A stretch of DNA of 22,893 nt, taken from positions 1-22,893 of the forward strand of contig CAXMPC010000140.1 of assembly GCA_964195335.1 (NCBI GenBank), given 5' to 3'. A program made the translations under genes and the position numbers. The notes beneath the pieces are model-generated. The model made no database searches. It saw only the letters and a list, made by a program, of their open reading frames with translations, and was not told where the DNA came from. The stretch's first letter is position 1. Each line of letters starts with the position of its first letter. Shown here in pieces: positions 10,779 through 18,180 of this stretch. The stretch comes from QNFN01 sp964195335. GTDB taxonomy: Bacteria > Pseudomonadota > Gammaproteobacteria > QNFN01.

Positions 10779-11768
10779 ATGTCCAGCGCTGAGCAGAACA
10801 TCCTCTTCCTCTTTCCCGGCCAGGGCTCGCAGTACAAGGGGATGGGCAGCGACCTCCACGGCGAGTACGCCACGGCGAAGAAGGTCTACGATCGGGCCAG
10901 CGGCATCCTCGGGTACGACATCGCCGAACTCTCCTTCAATGACCCGGAGGAGAAGCTCAACCTGACCCGCTACACTCAGCCGGCGCTGCTGACCCACTCG
11001 GTAGCCTGCCTGGAGGTATTTCGCGACCTGACCGATGACGCCATCAAGCCGAACATGGCCGCCGGCCACAGCCTCGGCGAGTACTCGGCGCTGGTCGCGG
11101 CCGGTGCCGTCAGCTTCGAAGATGCGCTGAAACTGGTGCAGCAACGCGGCGAGCTGATGGGCACCCACGGTGAGGGCGAGATGACCGCCTTCCCGATGGA
11201 CCTCGACACCGTCCGGCCGCTGGCCGAGCGCCACCACTGCGCTATCGCCGGCTGCAACCTGCCCGACCAGACAGTGGTCGGCGGCAGGAGCGAGGATCTC
11301 GAGGCACTGGAACAGGAGGTCGTCGAGAACTTCCCGCGCAAGCGCCCGGTTCGTCTCAAGACCGAGGGTGCGTTTCATACCTATTACATGGTCGAGGCCG
11401 CGCGCCGCTACCGCGAGGTGCTCGATACGGCCGGTTTCGATCTCTCCGACGTGCGCGTGCTCTCCAACTTCACCGGCGGCTACCACGATCCCGATCCGAT
11501 CGCGATCCGCTCGCGGCTCTTCTTCCAGCTGTTCCACCCGGTGATGTGGTACGCCAACCTGCAAACGGCGTTCGGCGATGGCGCCAGCCTGCTGGTCGAG
11601 TTCGGTGGTGGCATCGGCAAGGGCGAGACGCCTGACGAGAAGAGGCCGAACCTCGAGGGGATGGTCAAGAAGACCCTGCGTGGCACCGACCTCGAAGTGA
11701 CCTACCGCTCGGCGATCAATTGCGGTTCGCTAGGCGAGGCGGTAGAGGCCGTACGCGGCGAAGGCTAG
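10779..11768 (+). CDS. Malonyltransferase of FabD type, orphan (ACP S-malonyltransferase-like)
   Basis: The 329-residue alpha/beta protein has the acyltransferase core: GQGSQ at 14-18, the nucleophile Ser98 in GHSLGE, Arg123 in QQRGELM (the arginine that binds the malonyl carboxylate) and His200 in GAFH. GHSLG with AFH is the malonyl-type pattern, not the GHSQG/YASH pattern of methylmalonyl-specific acyltransferases. The usual C-terminal EVGPG segment is replaced by EFGGGIGKGETPDEKRPNLE, an unusual insertion-like stretch. The expected role is moving malonyl from CoA to acyl carrier protein. No fabH, fabG, fabF or acpP gene is next to it, so it may be a second copy or serve another acyl carrier. 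No clear ribosome site precedes ATG 10779. It converges on the hydrolase gene with a 24-base gap. Confidence 0.82.
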   Translation: MSSAEQNILFLFPGQGSQYKGMGSDLHGEYATAKKVYDRASGILGYDIAELSFNDPEEKLNLTRYTQPALLTHSVACLEVFRDLTDDAIKPNMAAGHSLGEYSALVAAGAVSFEDALKLVQQRGELMGTHGEGEMTAFPMDLDTVRPLAERHHCAIAGCNLPDQTVVGGRSEDLEALEQEVVENFPRKRPVRLKTEGAFHTYYMVEAARRYREVLDTAGFDLSDVRVLSNFTGGYHDPDPIAIRSRLFFQLFHPVMWYANLQTAFGDGASLLVEFGGGIGKGETPDEKRPNLEGMVKKTLRGTDLEVTYRSAINCGSLGEAVEAVRGEG

Positions 11769-11792
11769 GCTGGGCGGGTGACGCCGTCCGCT

Positions 11793-12596
11793 TCACGGAT
11801 GGGCCTTGATCCAGTCGGCAATGATCCGCACCACGTCGGCCTCCTGGCCGATGAACCCGTGATGGTGCCAGGGCTTGCACGGATCCCCGGAGGGAGCGCC
11901 GCCGCCATCGATCGCCACCAGCTCGACCTCGGGTGAACCCGTGAGGGCGGTCGACAGGCGTTCCGCCCCGCGGTAAGGCGTCCACTCGCAGGCGTCGTTT
12001 CGGTGATGGACCACCAGCGCAGGCACCTTGATACGGCCAAGTGAGGCGTCGAAGACGGCGTTGCCCTTGCCTGAGCGTTCGACGCTGGAGCTGAAGACGA
12101 TGCCGTCCGGGCCGACGGGCGGCGGCAGTCGCGCTGCGACGTTGGCAACCGATGCCGAGCCGTTGCTGGTGCCGACCGCCCATACCGGAACATCCGCGAG
12201 TTTGCGCAGCTCGGCAATGACCCCCTTGATGTCGACCGCATGGGCCTCGCTGTGGCGGAAGCCGTCGAGCCATTCATGGTCCGACGGCATGCCGAAGATC
12301 GCGACCATGAGGTTCTGGTCGAAGAAAAGCTCCTGGCTGCGGACCAGGAAATTGCCGGAGCTGGCGCCATGTCGGTTTACGTTCGACTGGCCACTGCCGC
12401 CCATGAACAGCAGCACCGCGGCGGTGGGGTGGTCGGGTTTCAGGACGAAGGCGTCCTGGGTCACCCCTTCACGTCGGTTGACGGCGATGTAGATCTCCTG
12501 GCGACCAGGAATGAACTGGTTCCTCTCGACCCGGGACTGGCCGTCTACCTCGCGCACTCCGACGCACGCGGTGAGCAGACTGACGAGCAGGACCAC
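11793..12596 (-). CDS. Alpha/beta hydrolase, probable lipoprotein
   Basis: This is a 267-residue alpha/beta-hydrolase from GTG 12596. The oxyanion region is LLFMGGSGQSN (62-72), the nucleophile is Ser144 in GTSNGS, the acid is probably Asp201 in HHRNDACEW, and the histidine lies in WHHHGF (about 243-247). The N-terminus VLLVSLLTAC is the end of a lipoprotein signal with lipobox LTAC. As called, however, it lacks the positive n-region. The same frame stays open to 12677, and the codons just upstream would add RRSSALFGTG, which makes a proper signal but contains no ATG/GTG/TTG. The true start is therefore unclear. The substrate is unknown; the protein is probably outside the cytoplasm. It is the last gene of a minus-strand group. 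Confidence 0.72.
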   Translation of the reverse strand: MVLLVSLLTACVGVREVDGQSRVERNQFIPGRQEIYIAVNRREGVTQDAFVLKPDHPTAAVLLFMGGSGQSNVNRHGASSGNFLVRSQELFFDQNLMVAIFGMPSDHEWLDGFRHSEAHAVDIKGVIAELRKLADVPVWAVGTSNGSASVANVAARLPPPVGPDGIVFSSSVERSGKGNAVFDASLGRIKVPALVVHHRNDACEWTPYRGAERLSTALTGSPEVELVAIDGGGAPSGDPCKPWHHHGFIGQEADVVRIIADWIKAHP

Positions 12597-12704
12597 GCCG
12601 GTACCAAACAGTGCACTTGATCTGCGAAGCGAGGTGCCGATGGTTAGTGGTGCGATGATTATCGCCCCGGTCCCTGATTAAGATTCCTACGGTTCGACTG
12701 AGCC

Positions 12705-13472
12705 CTAGCCGGTGCCCGGGAACAACCGGTTGATGATCTCCTGCCCCTTTGGCCCTCGCAGCCATTCGATGTAGGACTTGACGGCCCCGGCCGGTTCTCC
12801 CGGCGTGACCAGGTAGAGCGGTCGGGTGATCGGGTAGGCGTCAGAAGCTGATGACGGGGCCTGGCCGTCGATGGTCACGGCCTTGACCGACTTCAGGCCC
12901 CTGAGGAAAGCGGCGCTGATCTGGCCGATCGCCCCGACCTCGTTGCCGACCTGCGACACCATCTTGGCATCGAACGGGATGACGTCGACGCCGTCGTAAT
13001 CCTCGTCACCGAGCACCGCCTTGCGGAAGACGCCGTAGGTGGCCGAGTTCGGTTTGACGATGTACGCCTTGATCGGTTGATCCGGTCCGCCAACCGCGTT
13101 CCAGTTGCTGATCTGGCCGGTGAATATATCCCTGATCTGCCCCAGGGTCAGGTTGTCGACCGGGTTGTCGGCGCTGACGATCACGGCCAGGGAATCCCGA
13201 CCGATGAGCGTCTTGACCGCACCCAGGGCCGTGACCTGCGGTTTGACCTCGCGGGCGACACCGCCAATGTCGCAGCTCTTGTTCAGCACGCACTGTTCGC
13301 CGCCGGCACTCTCGGTCAGTGTGCTGACGTTGAACTTGGAATCGCGGTAGACGAACTGTGAGTGCGAGATGATCTTGCCGACGGTCGAAGAGCCCTCGTA
13401 CCGAATCCGGTCAGCGGCAGTGGCAGCAGACAGCCACAGGCCGGCGGCGAGAATAATCAAGGCGTGTCGCAT
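12705..13472 (-). CDS. PstS-like phosphate-binding periplasmic protein, orphan
   Basis: The 255-residue protein begins MRHALIILAAGLWLSAATAA, a clear Sec signal with cleavage near residue 20. The mature part begins RIRYEGSSTVGK, the N-terminal ligand loop of PstS-family phosphate-binding proteins. It continues with IGGVARE, SLAVIVSADNPV, LTLGQIRDIFTGQISNWNAVGG and ITRPLYLVTPG, all typical of that fold. ATG 13472 has GGAG nine bases upstream on its strand (13482-13485). A longer open frame reaches 13802 but would bury the signal peptide, so it was not used. No pstC, pstA, pstB or phoU lies nearby. It may bind phosphate or a related oxyanion and act as a sensor or scavenging protein. Confidence 0.82.
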   Translation of the reverse strand: MRHALIILAAGLWLSAATAADRIRYEGSSTVGKIISHSQFVYRDSKFNVSTLTESAGGEQCVLNKSCDIGGVAREVKPQVTALGAVKTLIGRDSLAVIVSADNPVDNLTLGQIRDIFTGQISNWNAVGGPDQPIKAYIVKPNSATYGVFRKAVLGDEDYDGVDVIPFDAKMVSQVGNEVGAIGQISAAFLRGLKSVKAVTIDGQAPSSASDAYPITRPLYLVTPGEPAGAVKSYIEWLRGPKGQEIINRLFPGTG

Positions 13473-13831
13473 GGTGTCGAGCTCCGTCAGGGCGCGGGTG
13501 AATCCAGCTGCGTGATACATATCCTTCGTCAAACACCCGCATTTCCATTGTATTCGCTTACGACTCCGGAAGACGACCGGGATCACCAGAGGCCGCAGAC
13601 GAGAGATGGGTCGTAGCCACCTGGAATCGGCCTTCCGGACCGGTGTCGGTGTATGGATGTCCGTGAGCGCCCGATCTTCGATGATTCCTGATCCAGGAAG
13701 TTGAAAACCTATGTTCCCGGAGACAGGCGGGTCGTAATTTTGTTCACTGTGGAAATGCATGTGCGCCCGGGGTCGTGATGGACGCACTGCCGGTCGGAGC
13801 ATGGTCTAGATAGGGCGGTGGTAGAGGCTCC
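13473..13831. other. 359-base spacer without a recognisable gene
   Basis: It lies between the start of the PstS-like gene and the stop of the DUF4345-like gene, both on the minus strand. The minus frame of the PstS-like protein is open back to 13802, but its predicted residues look like random translation. I saw no strong palindrome, promoter or terminator. A TTGACG on the minus strand near 13525 lacks a good -10 partner. Confidence 0.4.
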
Positions 13832-14218
13832 TCAGGAACCGGAAACAGGAGGCCAGAGAAGAAACACGGCCGCCATCACCACCTCCACGGCCAGGTAGAG
13901 TCGCGTGGCGGGCCCGGGCAGGCCATCGACAATCAGGGAATGGATGCGCGCCACTACCAGGAAGGTGAGCACCACACCGATGGCGATCACCAGTAATCGG
14001 AAACGAACCAGATCGATGCAGGCAAACAACGCCAGGGCGCCCAGGGCGGCCATCATGGCGTTGAGGCCGCGCAGGTGGCTACGAGCGTCGGTCTCCGCGG
14101 CCACCAGCCAGACGAGACCTGTGGAAGGTTTGAACATCCCCGCCAGCCCGGGCAGCAACAGGCTGATGCCAAAAGTGCCAAGCAACAGGTAGAGCGTCAG
14201 TTCGTGCTCCCAACTCAT
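13832..14218 (-). CDS. Small integral membrane protein, DUF4345-like
   Basis: The 128-residue protein has four hydrophobic helices: about 7-26, 33-60 (interrupted by the polar RSHLRGLNA turn), 62-88 and 105-123. The polar stretch ETDARSHLRGLNAM followed by a helix, then VARIHSLIVDGLPGPAT and a last helix, resembles the DUF4345 family, whose function is not established. ATG 14218 was chosen because GAGG (about 14229-14232 on the complementary strand) sits ten bases before it; the in-frame ATG 14227 would have only one base of spacing. There is no obvious functional link with its neighbours. Confidence 0.65.
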   Translation of the reverse strand: MSWEHELTLYLLLGTFGISLLLPGLAGMFKPSTGLVWLVAAETDARSHLRGLNAMMAALGALALFACIDLVRFRLLVIAIGVVLTFLVVARIHSLIVDGLPGPATRLYLAVEVVMAAVFLLWPPVSGS

Positions 14219-14699
14219 CGCGGCCATACCTCGCCCCAGAGCCCCGCCGACCTGGCATTCTCACCATAACCCAGCCGCCCGCGACAGGTGAGGCGATTGC
14301 GTGTCTGTGATTAGGCCTGGTCGGCACGGTGGTATTTCGGAGCCTTGTAAATCGCCTGTGCCTACTTCTAATTAAGTCAGTAAATTCAGCCTTTTGGGTT
14401 ACGAAAGTGAGCTGGTACAGGGTCGTTTATTCAGGCTGGATCAGGTGACTCGTGGCGCCGAATGGAGCCTGCTGCATGTCGCGGCCAGGGATCCTTTTTC
14501 CGGAGTCGCTGCCGGGATGCCCGGTTTGTTACCTCGAGGCATGGATTTGCCAAGATGCGTGAATTGTCTATGCTTTTTTGCATGAGCCGGCCGAAACGTC
14601 CCGGTTGGGCTGGAGAAGGAGTGAGCAAAGGACGTCAATTGGAGAACTGAGCGCCTAGCAACCACCTGGTCACCACGGTAGAGATAAGGAGTTCCTGCC
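14219..14699 (+). other. Long upstream region of the citrate synthase gene
   Basis: About 470 bases separate the divergent DUF4345-like gene from gltA. A weak sigma-70-like pair, TTGTAA (14345-14350) and TCTAAT (14367-14372), 16 bases apart, lies in an AT-richer patch and would give a leader of about 320 bases. ATGC-TTTTTT-GCAT near 14570 is a minor inverted repeat. Short open frames here resemble no protein I know. Just before gltA a strong AAGGAG (14686-14691) is seen. Nothing else is supported. Confidence 0.35.
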
Positions 14700-16004
14700 A
14701 TGTCAGACACTGTCACCATCACCGATAATCGAACCGGCAAGCAGTACGAATTGCCGATCTCCTACGGTACCTACCCGCACTACGGCGCGTCGATCGAGGC
14801 GCTCGCACTTCGCAAGATCAAGGTCGACGACGATGATTTCGGCCTGCTGAGCTACGATCCCGGCTTTACCAACACCGCCGCGTGTTCCAGCACGATCACC
14901 TTCCTCGACGGTGAACGCGGCATCCTGCGTTACCGGGGCTACCCGATCGAGGAACTCGCAGCCAATTGCAGTTACCTCGATGTCGCCTACCTCCTGTCGA
15001 AGGGCGAACTGCCCGAACCTGCCGCGAGCGAGGCGTGGGCAGACCAGATCTGCCACCACCGGATGCTCCATGAGCAGATAAAGAAGTTCATGGACGGGTT
15101 CCACCACACCGCCCATCCGATGGGCATCCTGGTCGGGACGGTCGCCGCACTGTCGACCTTCTATCCCGAGGTCAAGGAGGTGCGTGACGCCGAGACCCGT
15201 GCCCTGCAGATATTCCGCCTGATTGCCAAGATGCCCACGCTCGCGGCCTTTGCCTACCGGCACAGCCAGGGCCTGCCCTACGCCTACCCGGACGACGACC
15301 TCAGCTACGTGGGCAACTTCCTGAACATGATGTTCAAGATGACCGAGCAGAAGTATCGGCCGGACCCGGTACTCGAACGGGTGCTCGACGTGATTTTCAC
15401 CCTGCACGCCGACCACGAGCAGAACTGCAGTACCAGCTCGGTGCGCAGTGTCGGCAGCTCGCTGGCCGACCCGTTCGTGGCGGTCGCGGCGGGCAGCGCG
15501 GCGCTTTACGGGCCGCTGCACGGCGGCGCCAACGAGCAGGTCCTGCGCATGCTCAGGGAGATCGGCAGCAAGAAGAAAATCCCGGAATACATCGAACGGG
15601 TCAAGGAGGGCGAGGTGCGGTTGATGGGCTTCGGCCACCGTGTCTACAAGAACTACGACCCGCGAGCCCGGATCCTGAAAGAGCTCGCTCCGGAGGTCTT
15701 TTCCGTCACCGGCAGCAACCCGCTGCTCGACATCGCCCTGGAACTGGAGCGGATCGCCCTCGAGGACGAATATTTCATCGAGCGTCACCTGTACCCGAAC
15801 GTCGATTTCTACTCCGGGATCATCTACCAGGCGATGGGCTTCCCGGTGGCCATGTTCCCGGTCCTGTTTGCCATCCCGCGCACCTCGGGGTGGCTGTCGC
15901 AGTGGCAGGAGATGCTCGAAGACGAGGAGTTCCGCATCTCCAGGCCGCGGCAGGTCTACACCGGGGAGGATCAGCGCAAGAAGAACGCTCTGGCCGCGGC
16001 GTGA
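14700..16004 (+). CDS. gltA: Citrate synthase, type II
   Basis: The 434-residue protein has the length and N-terminal beta domain of the hexameric, NADH-sensitive class of Gram-negative bacteria. The catalytic residues are in place: His274 in GPLHGGANEQ, His313 in GFGHRVYKNYDPRA and Asp369 in NVDFYSG; LHADHEQN at 235-242 is the family signature. It condenses oxaloacetate and acetyl-CoA to citrate in the cytoplasm. ATG 14700 follows AAGGAG (14686-14691) with eight-base spacing. Its stop codon is overlapped by a GTG in the frame of the downstream methyltransferase (GTGA at 16001-16004), so the two genes may be cotranscribed. Confidence 0.96.
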   Translation: MSDTVTITDNRTGKQYELPISYGTYPHYGASIEALALRKIKVDDDDFGLLSYDPGFTNTAACSSTITFLDGERGILRYRGYPIEELAANCSYLDVAYLLSKGELPEPAASEAWADQICHHRMLHEQIKKFMDGFHHTAHPMGILVGTVAALSTFYPEVKEVRDAETRALQIFRLIAKMPTLAAFAYRHSQGLPYAYPDDDLSYVGNFLNMMFKMTEQKYRPDPVLERVLDVIFTLHADHEQNCSTSSVRSVGSSLADPFVAVAAGSAALYGPLHGGANEQVLRMLREIGSKKKIPEYIERVKEGEVRLMGFGHRVYKNYDPRARILKELAPEVFSVTGSNPLLDIALELERIALEDEYFIERHLYPNVDFYSGIIYQAMGFPVAMFPVLFAIPRTSGWLSQWQEMLEDEEFRISRPRQVYTGEDQRKKNALAAA

Positions 16005-16210
16005 CAGTGGACGAGACCTCCCCCGGCGGACTGCGCGGCGGCCCGCAGCAACGCCTGTCCGCGGATCAGGGCCTCGGTGAAATCCAGGGTGTGGAAGCGG
16101 ATTGTGCCGCGCGGGATGACGAGACCCGGGGGCATTCAGTCGGAATGATCCGTCAGGGATGCAGTACGACCCGAGCGGCACTGGACCGGGGTGCTGTCCC
16201 ATTGCCCGTG

Positions 16211-16963
16211 ATGGCCAACGCACAGCGGGAACCGCTGCCGCGACTCAGGCCCAGGTTGTATCAACGCTTCCAGGACGGGGTGCCGGACTACCTGGCCCGC
16301 CATTACTGGTGGGCCTACCTGTGGCGCACCGGGGTCTGGTTTTTCGACCACCAGCCGGTCATCAATACCATCCTGTTCGGACAGTACCGGAAACTCCTGG
16401 AGGCCACGATCGAGCGGCTCGATGCCGCACCCTGCGGACAGACGCTTCAGCTGAGTTGTGTCTACGGGAGGTTCACGCCGAAGCTGGCGCGCAAGTTCGC
16501 TGAACGCCCTCTGCACCTCACCGATGTCGCACGGGTGCAACTCGATCAGACGTTGAAAAAGATCCCGGCTGACCGGCGCCTGATCACGACCCAGATGAAT
16601 GCCGAGTCGCTCGGCTACGCCAATCGCGTATTCGATACCGTCGTCGTGTTCTTCCTGTTGCATGAACTGCCTTCCGGGGCACGGCACCGGGTGCTCTCCG
16701 AGGCACTGCGTGTCCTAGCGCCGGGAGGCAGACTGCTGATGATCGAATATGCACCGCTGCCTCGAGACCACCTGCTCTACCGGTTTGCGCCCTTCCGTGC
16801 CCTGCTCACCCGGCTGGAGCCATTTCTCGATTCACACTGGCATGAAGACTATCCGGAACGCATGGCCGAACTTGCCAGTCAGCTGGGCAGAACGGCACAT
16901 GAGGTTTGGAAAAAGGACCTGTTCGGTGCGTTTTACCGAGTGAGCGAATACCGGATCGACTGA
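16211..16963 (+). CDS. rquA: RquA-like methyltransferase homologue, probable rhodoquinone biosynthesis enzyme
   Basis: The 250-residue protein has a class I methyltransferase fold, but with the features I associate with RquA rather than UbiE or UbiG. It begins with VPDYLARHYWWAYLWRTGVW (24-43), followed by FFDHQPVINTILFG. The SAM motif I is atypical: LQLSCVYGRFT (79-89) in place of the usual glycine-rich E/DxGxGxG. VVVFFLLHELP (144-154) and LRVLAPGGRLLMIEY (166-180) follow, and it ends KKDLFGAFYRVSEYRI. RquA converts ubiquinone to rhodoquinone, the low-potential quinone used for fumarate reduction; despite the fold, the net reaction replaces a methoxy group with an amino group. The start is uncertain: ATG 16211 gives a typical length, ATG 16145 is in frame, and GTG 16001 would couple it to gltA. 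No strong ribosome site marks any of them. Confidence 0.78.
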   Translation: MANAQREPLPRLRPRLYQRFQDGVPDYLARHYWWAYLWRTGVWFFDHQPVINTILFGQYRKLLEATIERLDAAPCGQTLQLSCVYGRFTPKLARKFAERPLHLTDVARVQLDQTLKKIPADRRLITTQMNAESLGYANRVFDTVVVFFLLHELPSGARHRVLSEALRVLAPGGRLLMIEYAPLPRDHLLYRFAPFRALLTRLEPFLDSHWHEDYPERMAELASQLGRTAHEVWKKDLFGAFYRVSEYRID

Positions 16964-17077
16964 GCTGGATTCGTCAATTTCCCGAATTTGGGATCTTCAA
17001 CCCATGTGTTGCACGGGCTTGACCCGTTGCGCCGGTGACGCAGGGCAGGGGATGGCTGGACTGTCGTGAGTCGTGGA

Positions 17078-17308
17078 TCAGTGCGAGGGCTTGCGTGAAT
17101 GTGACGTGCTGTTCGGCGCGGGCTCGTTATCCAGCAGAGATTTCGCTACCGCGCTGACCTGCTCCCACAATTCCGTACCTTCACGGTCCCCGGCGTAGCG
17201 CAACTCGACGGCGCGCAGCGTGGCCTGCCGGGGAGCGCTCAGTTTGAAGCGGTCCACCATGCGCCGTGCGGTGTTCCTGATCAGTTGCTCTCGAGTCTCA
17301 CCGTTCAT
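17078..17308 (-). CDS. Small charged protein of unknown function
   Basis: This 76-residue protein has no family I can name. It is largely helical by appearance (REQLIRNTARRMVDRFKL, then TELWEQVSAVAKSLL), with mixed charges and a polar serine- and histidine-containing tail. It has no signal peptide, membrane segment or cysteine. Evidence that it is real: GGAGG sits about ten bases before ATG 17308 on its strand, and it is divergently arranged with the Crp/Fnr-type regulator across a 134-base gap. That gap holds a regulator-type palindrome at 17373-17388, so it could share control with the regulator. Confidence 0.55.
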   Translation of the reverse strand: MNGETREQLIRNTARRMVDRFKLSAPRQATLRAVELRYAGDREGTELWEQVSAVAKSLLDNEPAPNSTSHSRKPSH

Positions 17309-17372
17309 AACGATGCGCCCTCCGTGGCCGTATCTCCACTATGGTTATCTTCACCTTTCCGATAGGTTTGGC

Positions 17373-17388
17373 TATGATTTAGATCACA
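17373..17388. promoter_or_regulatory. Crp/Fnr-type operator upstream of the regulator gene
   Basis: TATGATTTAGATCACA contains the perfect core TGAT-TTAG-ATCA (17375-17386), the TGAT-N4-ATCA heart of FNR-class sites. Read on the other strand it is TGTGATCTAAATCATA, which matches the site at 18269-18284 at 15 of 16 bases. Its centre is 62 bases before the regulator ATG and 72 bases from the divergent small gene, so it could act on both. Confidence 0.72.
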
Positions 17389-17398
17389 TCGGGGCAGC

Positions 17399-17434
17399 GG
17401 TTCGTGTGCGAACCTGCTGTTGATTGATCAACAG
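17399..17434 (+). promoter_or_regulatory. Two tandem hairpins in the regulator leader, the second at the ribosome site
   Basis: GGTTCG-TGTG-CGAACC (17399-17414) and CTGTTGA-TTGA-TCAACAG (17417-17434) are perfect inverted repeats with four-base loops, separated by two bases. The second overlaps the start of the AGGGA ribosome site (17433-17437) of the gene at 17443. As RNA they could limit translation; as DNA they could be operators. TTGA-N4-TCAA is two bases too short to be an FNR box. Confidence 0.55.
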
Positions 17435-17442
17435 GGACGATT

Positions 17443-18180
17443 ATGGTGAAGGATCACACCAGTACGCCGGTCGAGAGTAAACCTTGTGTTGACGCCCAGT
17501 TTCGCGCCGGGCCGGAGTGGTGCGCCCTCGCCGAGGTCGATCTCCGCGTACTGGAACAGGCCGTTGTCTGCCAGGCGCATGTCCCTGGTGAGGTGCTGTT
17601 CTACGAAGGGGCGGTGTGCAAGGGCGTCTATTTCGTCAAGTCCGGTCTCATCGGGGTTCGCAAAGCGGACCCGGATGGCAACTCCACTCTGCTCAAGCTG
17701 GCCTACCCCGAGGACACGCTCGGCTACCGTCCGTTCCTGGCCGGCGAGTCCCATCGGGGCACCGCGGAGGTATTGAAACCAAGCACCGTCTGTTTCATCG
17801 GTGCCGAGACCATGCGCACCATTATCCTGCGCAATCCGGCGGTGGGGTTGAAGTTCCTGCAGCGGGCCGCCAAGGCGCTGGGTGATGCCGAGGAGCGGTT
17901 CCACCAGAGCGTCACGCTTTCAGTGCGCGCCCGTTTTGCCCACCTGCTGCTGGTGTTCAATGAGCATTGCGGTATCGAGATGGGTGACGGCTCCATCGCC
18001 CTGGAACTCCCGGTGTCACGCAGCGACCTGGCCGCCATGCTTGGCGTCCGGCGGGAATCCATTTCGCGCGTCATCCACGAACTCCAGGAGAGCGGGATCG
18101 CCCGTTTCACGGGTCCCAGTGTTCATGTCCTGAAGGTCAACAAACTGATTGGCGAATTCCGTCCCGAGGCGCGTCCCTGA
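17443..18180 (+). CDS. Crp/Fnr-family transcription regulator
   Basis: The 245-residue protein has an N-terminal cyclic-nucleotide-type beta-roll (about 30-125; GEVLFYEGAVCKGVYFVKSG, LGYRPFLAGE), a long dimer helix (about 135-172) and a C-terminal winged helix-turn-helix (about 188-225). The recognition helix reads RRESISRVI, with Glu205, Ser208 and Arg209 in the E..SR pattern of FNR-type proteins that read TGAT half-sites. Cysteines are at 15, 27, 43, 59, 117 and 176 but do not form the N-terminal cluster-binding pattern of FNR, so an oxygen-sensing 4Fe-4S cluster is doubtful and the signal is unknown. ATG 17443 follows AGGGA. Matching palindromes upstream of itself and of the molybdoenzyme operon suggest autoregulation and control of that operon. 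Confidence 0.9.
   Translation: MVKDHTSTPVESKPCVDAQFRAGPEWCALAEVDLRVLEQAVVCQAHVPGEVLFYEGAVCKGVYFVKSGLIGVRKADPDGNSTLLKLAYPEDTLGYRPFLAGESHRGTAEVLKPSTVCFIGAETMRTIILRNPAVGLKFLQRAAKALGDAEERFHQSVTLSVRARFAHLLLVFNEHCGIEMGDGSIALELPVSRSDLAAMLGVRRESISRVIHELQESGIARFTGPSVHVLKVNKLIGEFRPEARP

Noticed and set aside
13473..13802. A 110-residue N-terminal extension of the PstS-like protein
   Set aside because: It would bury a clean Sec signal peptide, and ATG 13472 has its own ribosome site.
14703..16223. A 506-codon minus-strand open frame across citrate synthase
   Set aside because: The citrate synthase motifs on the + strand are unambiguous; the antisense product has no recognisable features.
16981..17027. 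Terminator after the RquA-like gene
   Set aside because: Small inverted repeats (CCCGAATTTGGG and ACGGG/CCCGT) are present, but the stems are short and no T run follows.
17420..17431. FNR box TTGATTGATCAA before the regulator gene
   Set aside because: The arms TTGA and TCAA are four bases apart instead of six, so it does not fit the FNR spacing; recorded as a hairpin instead.
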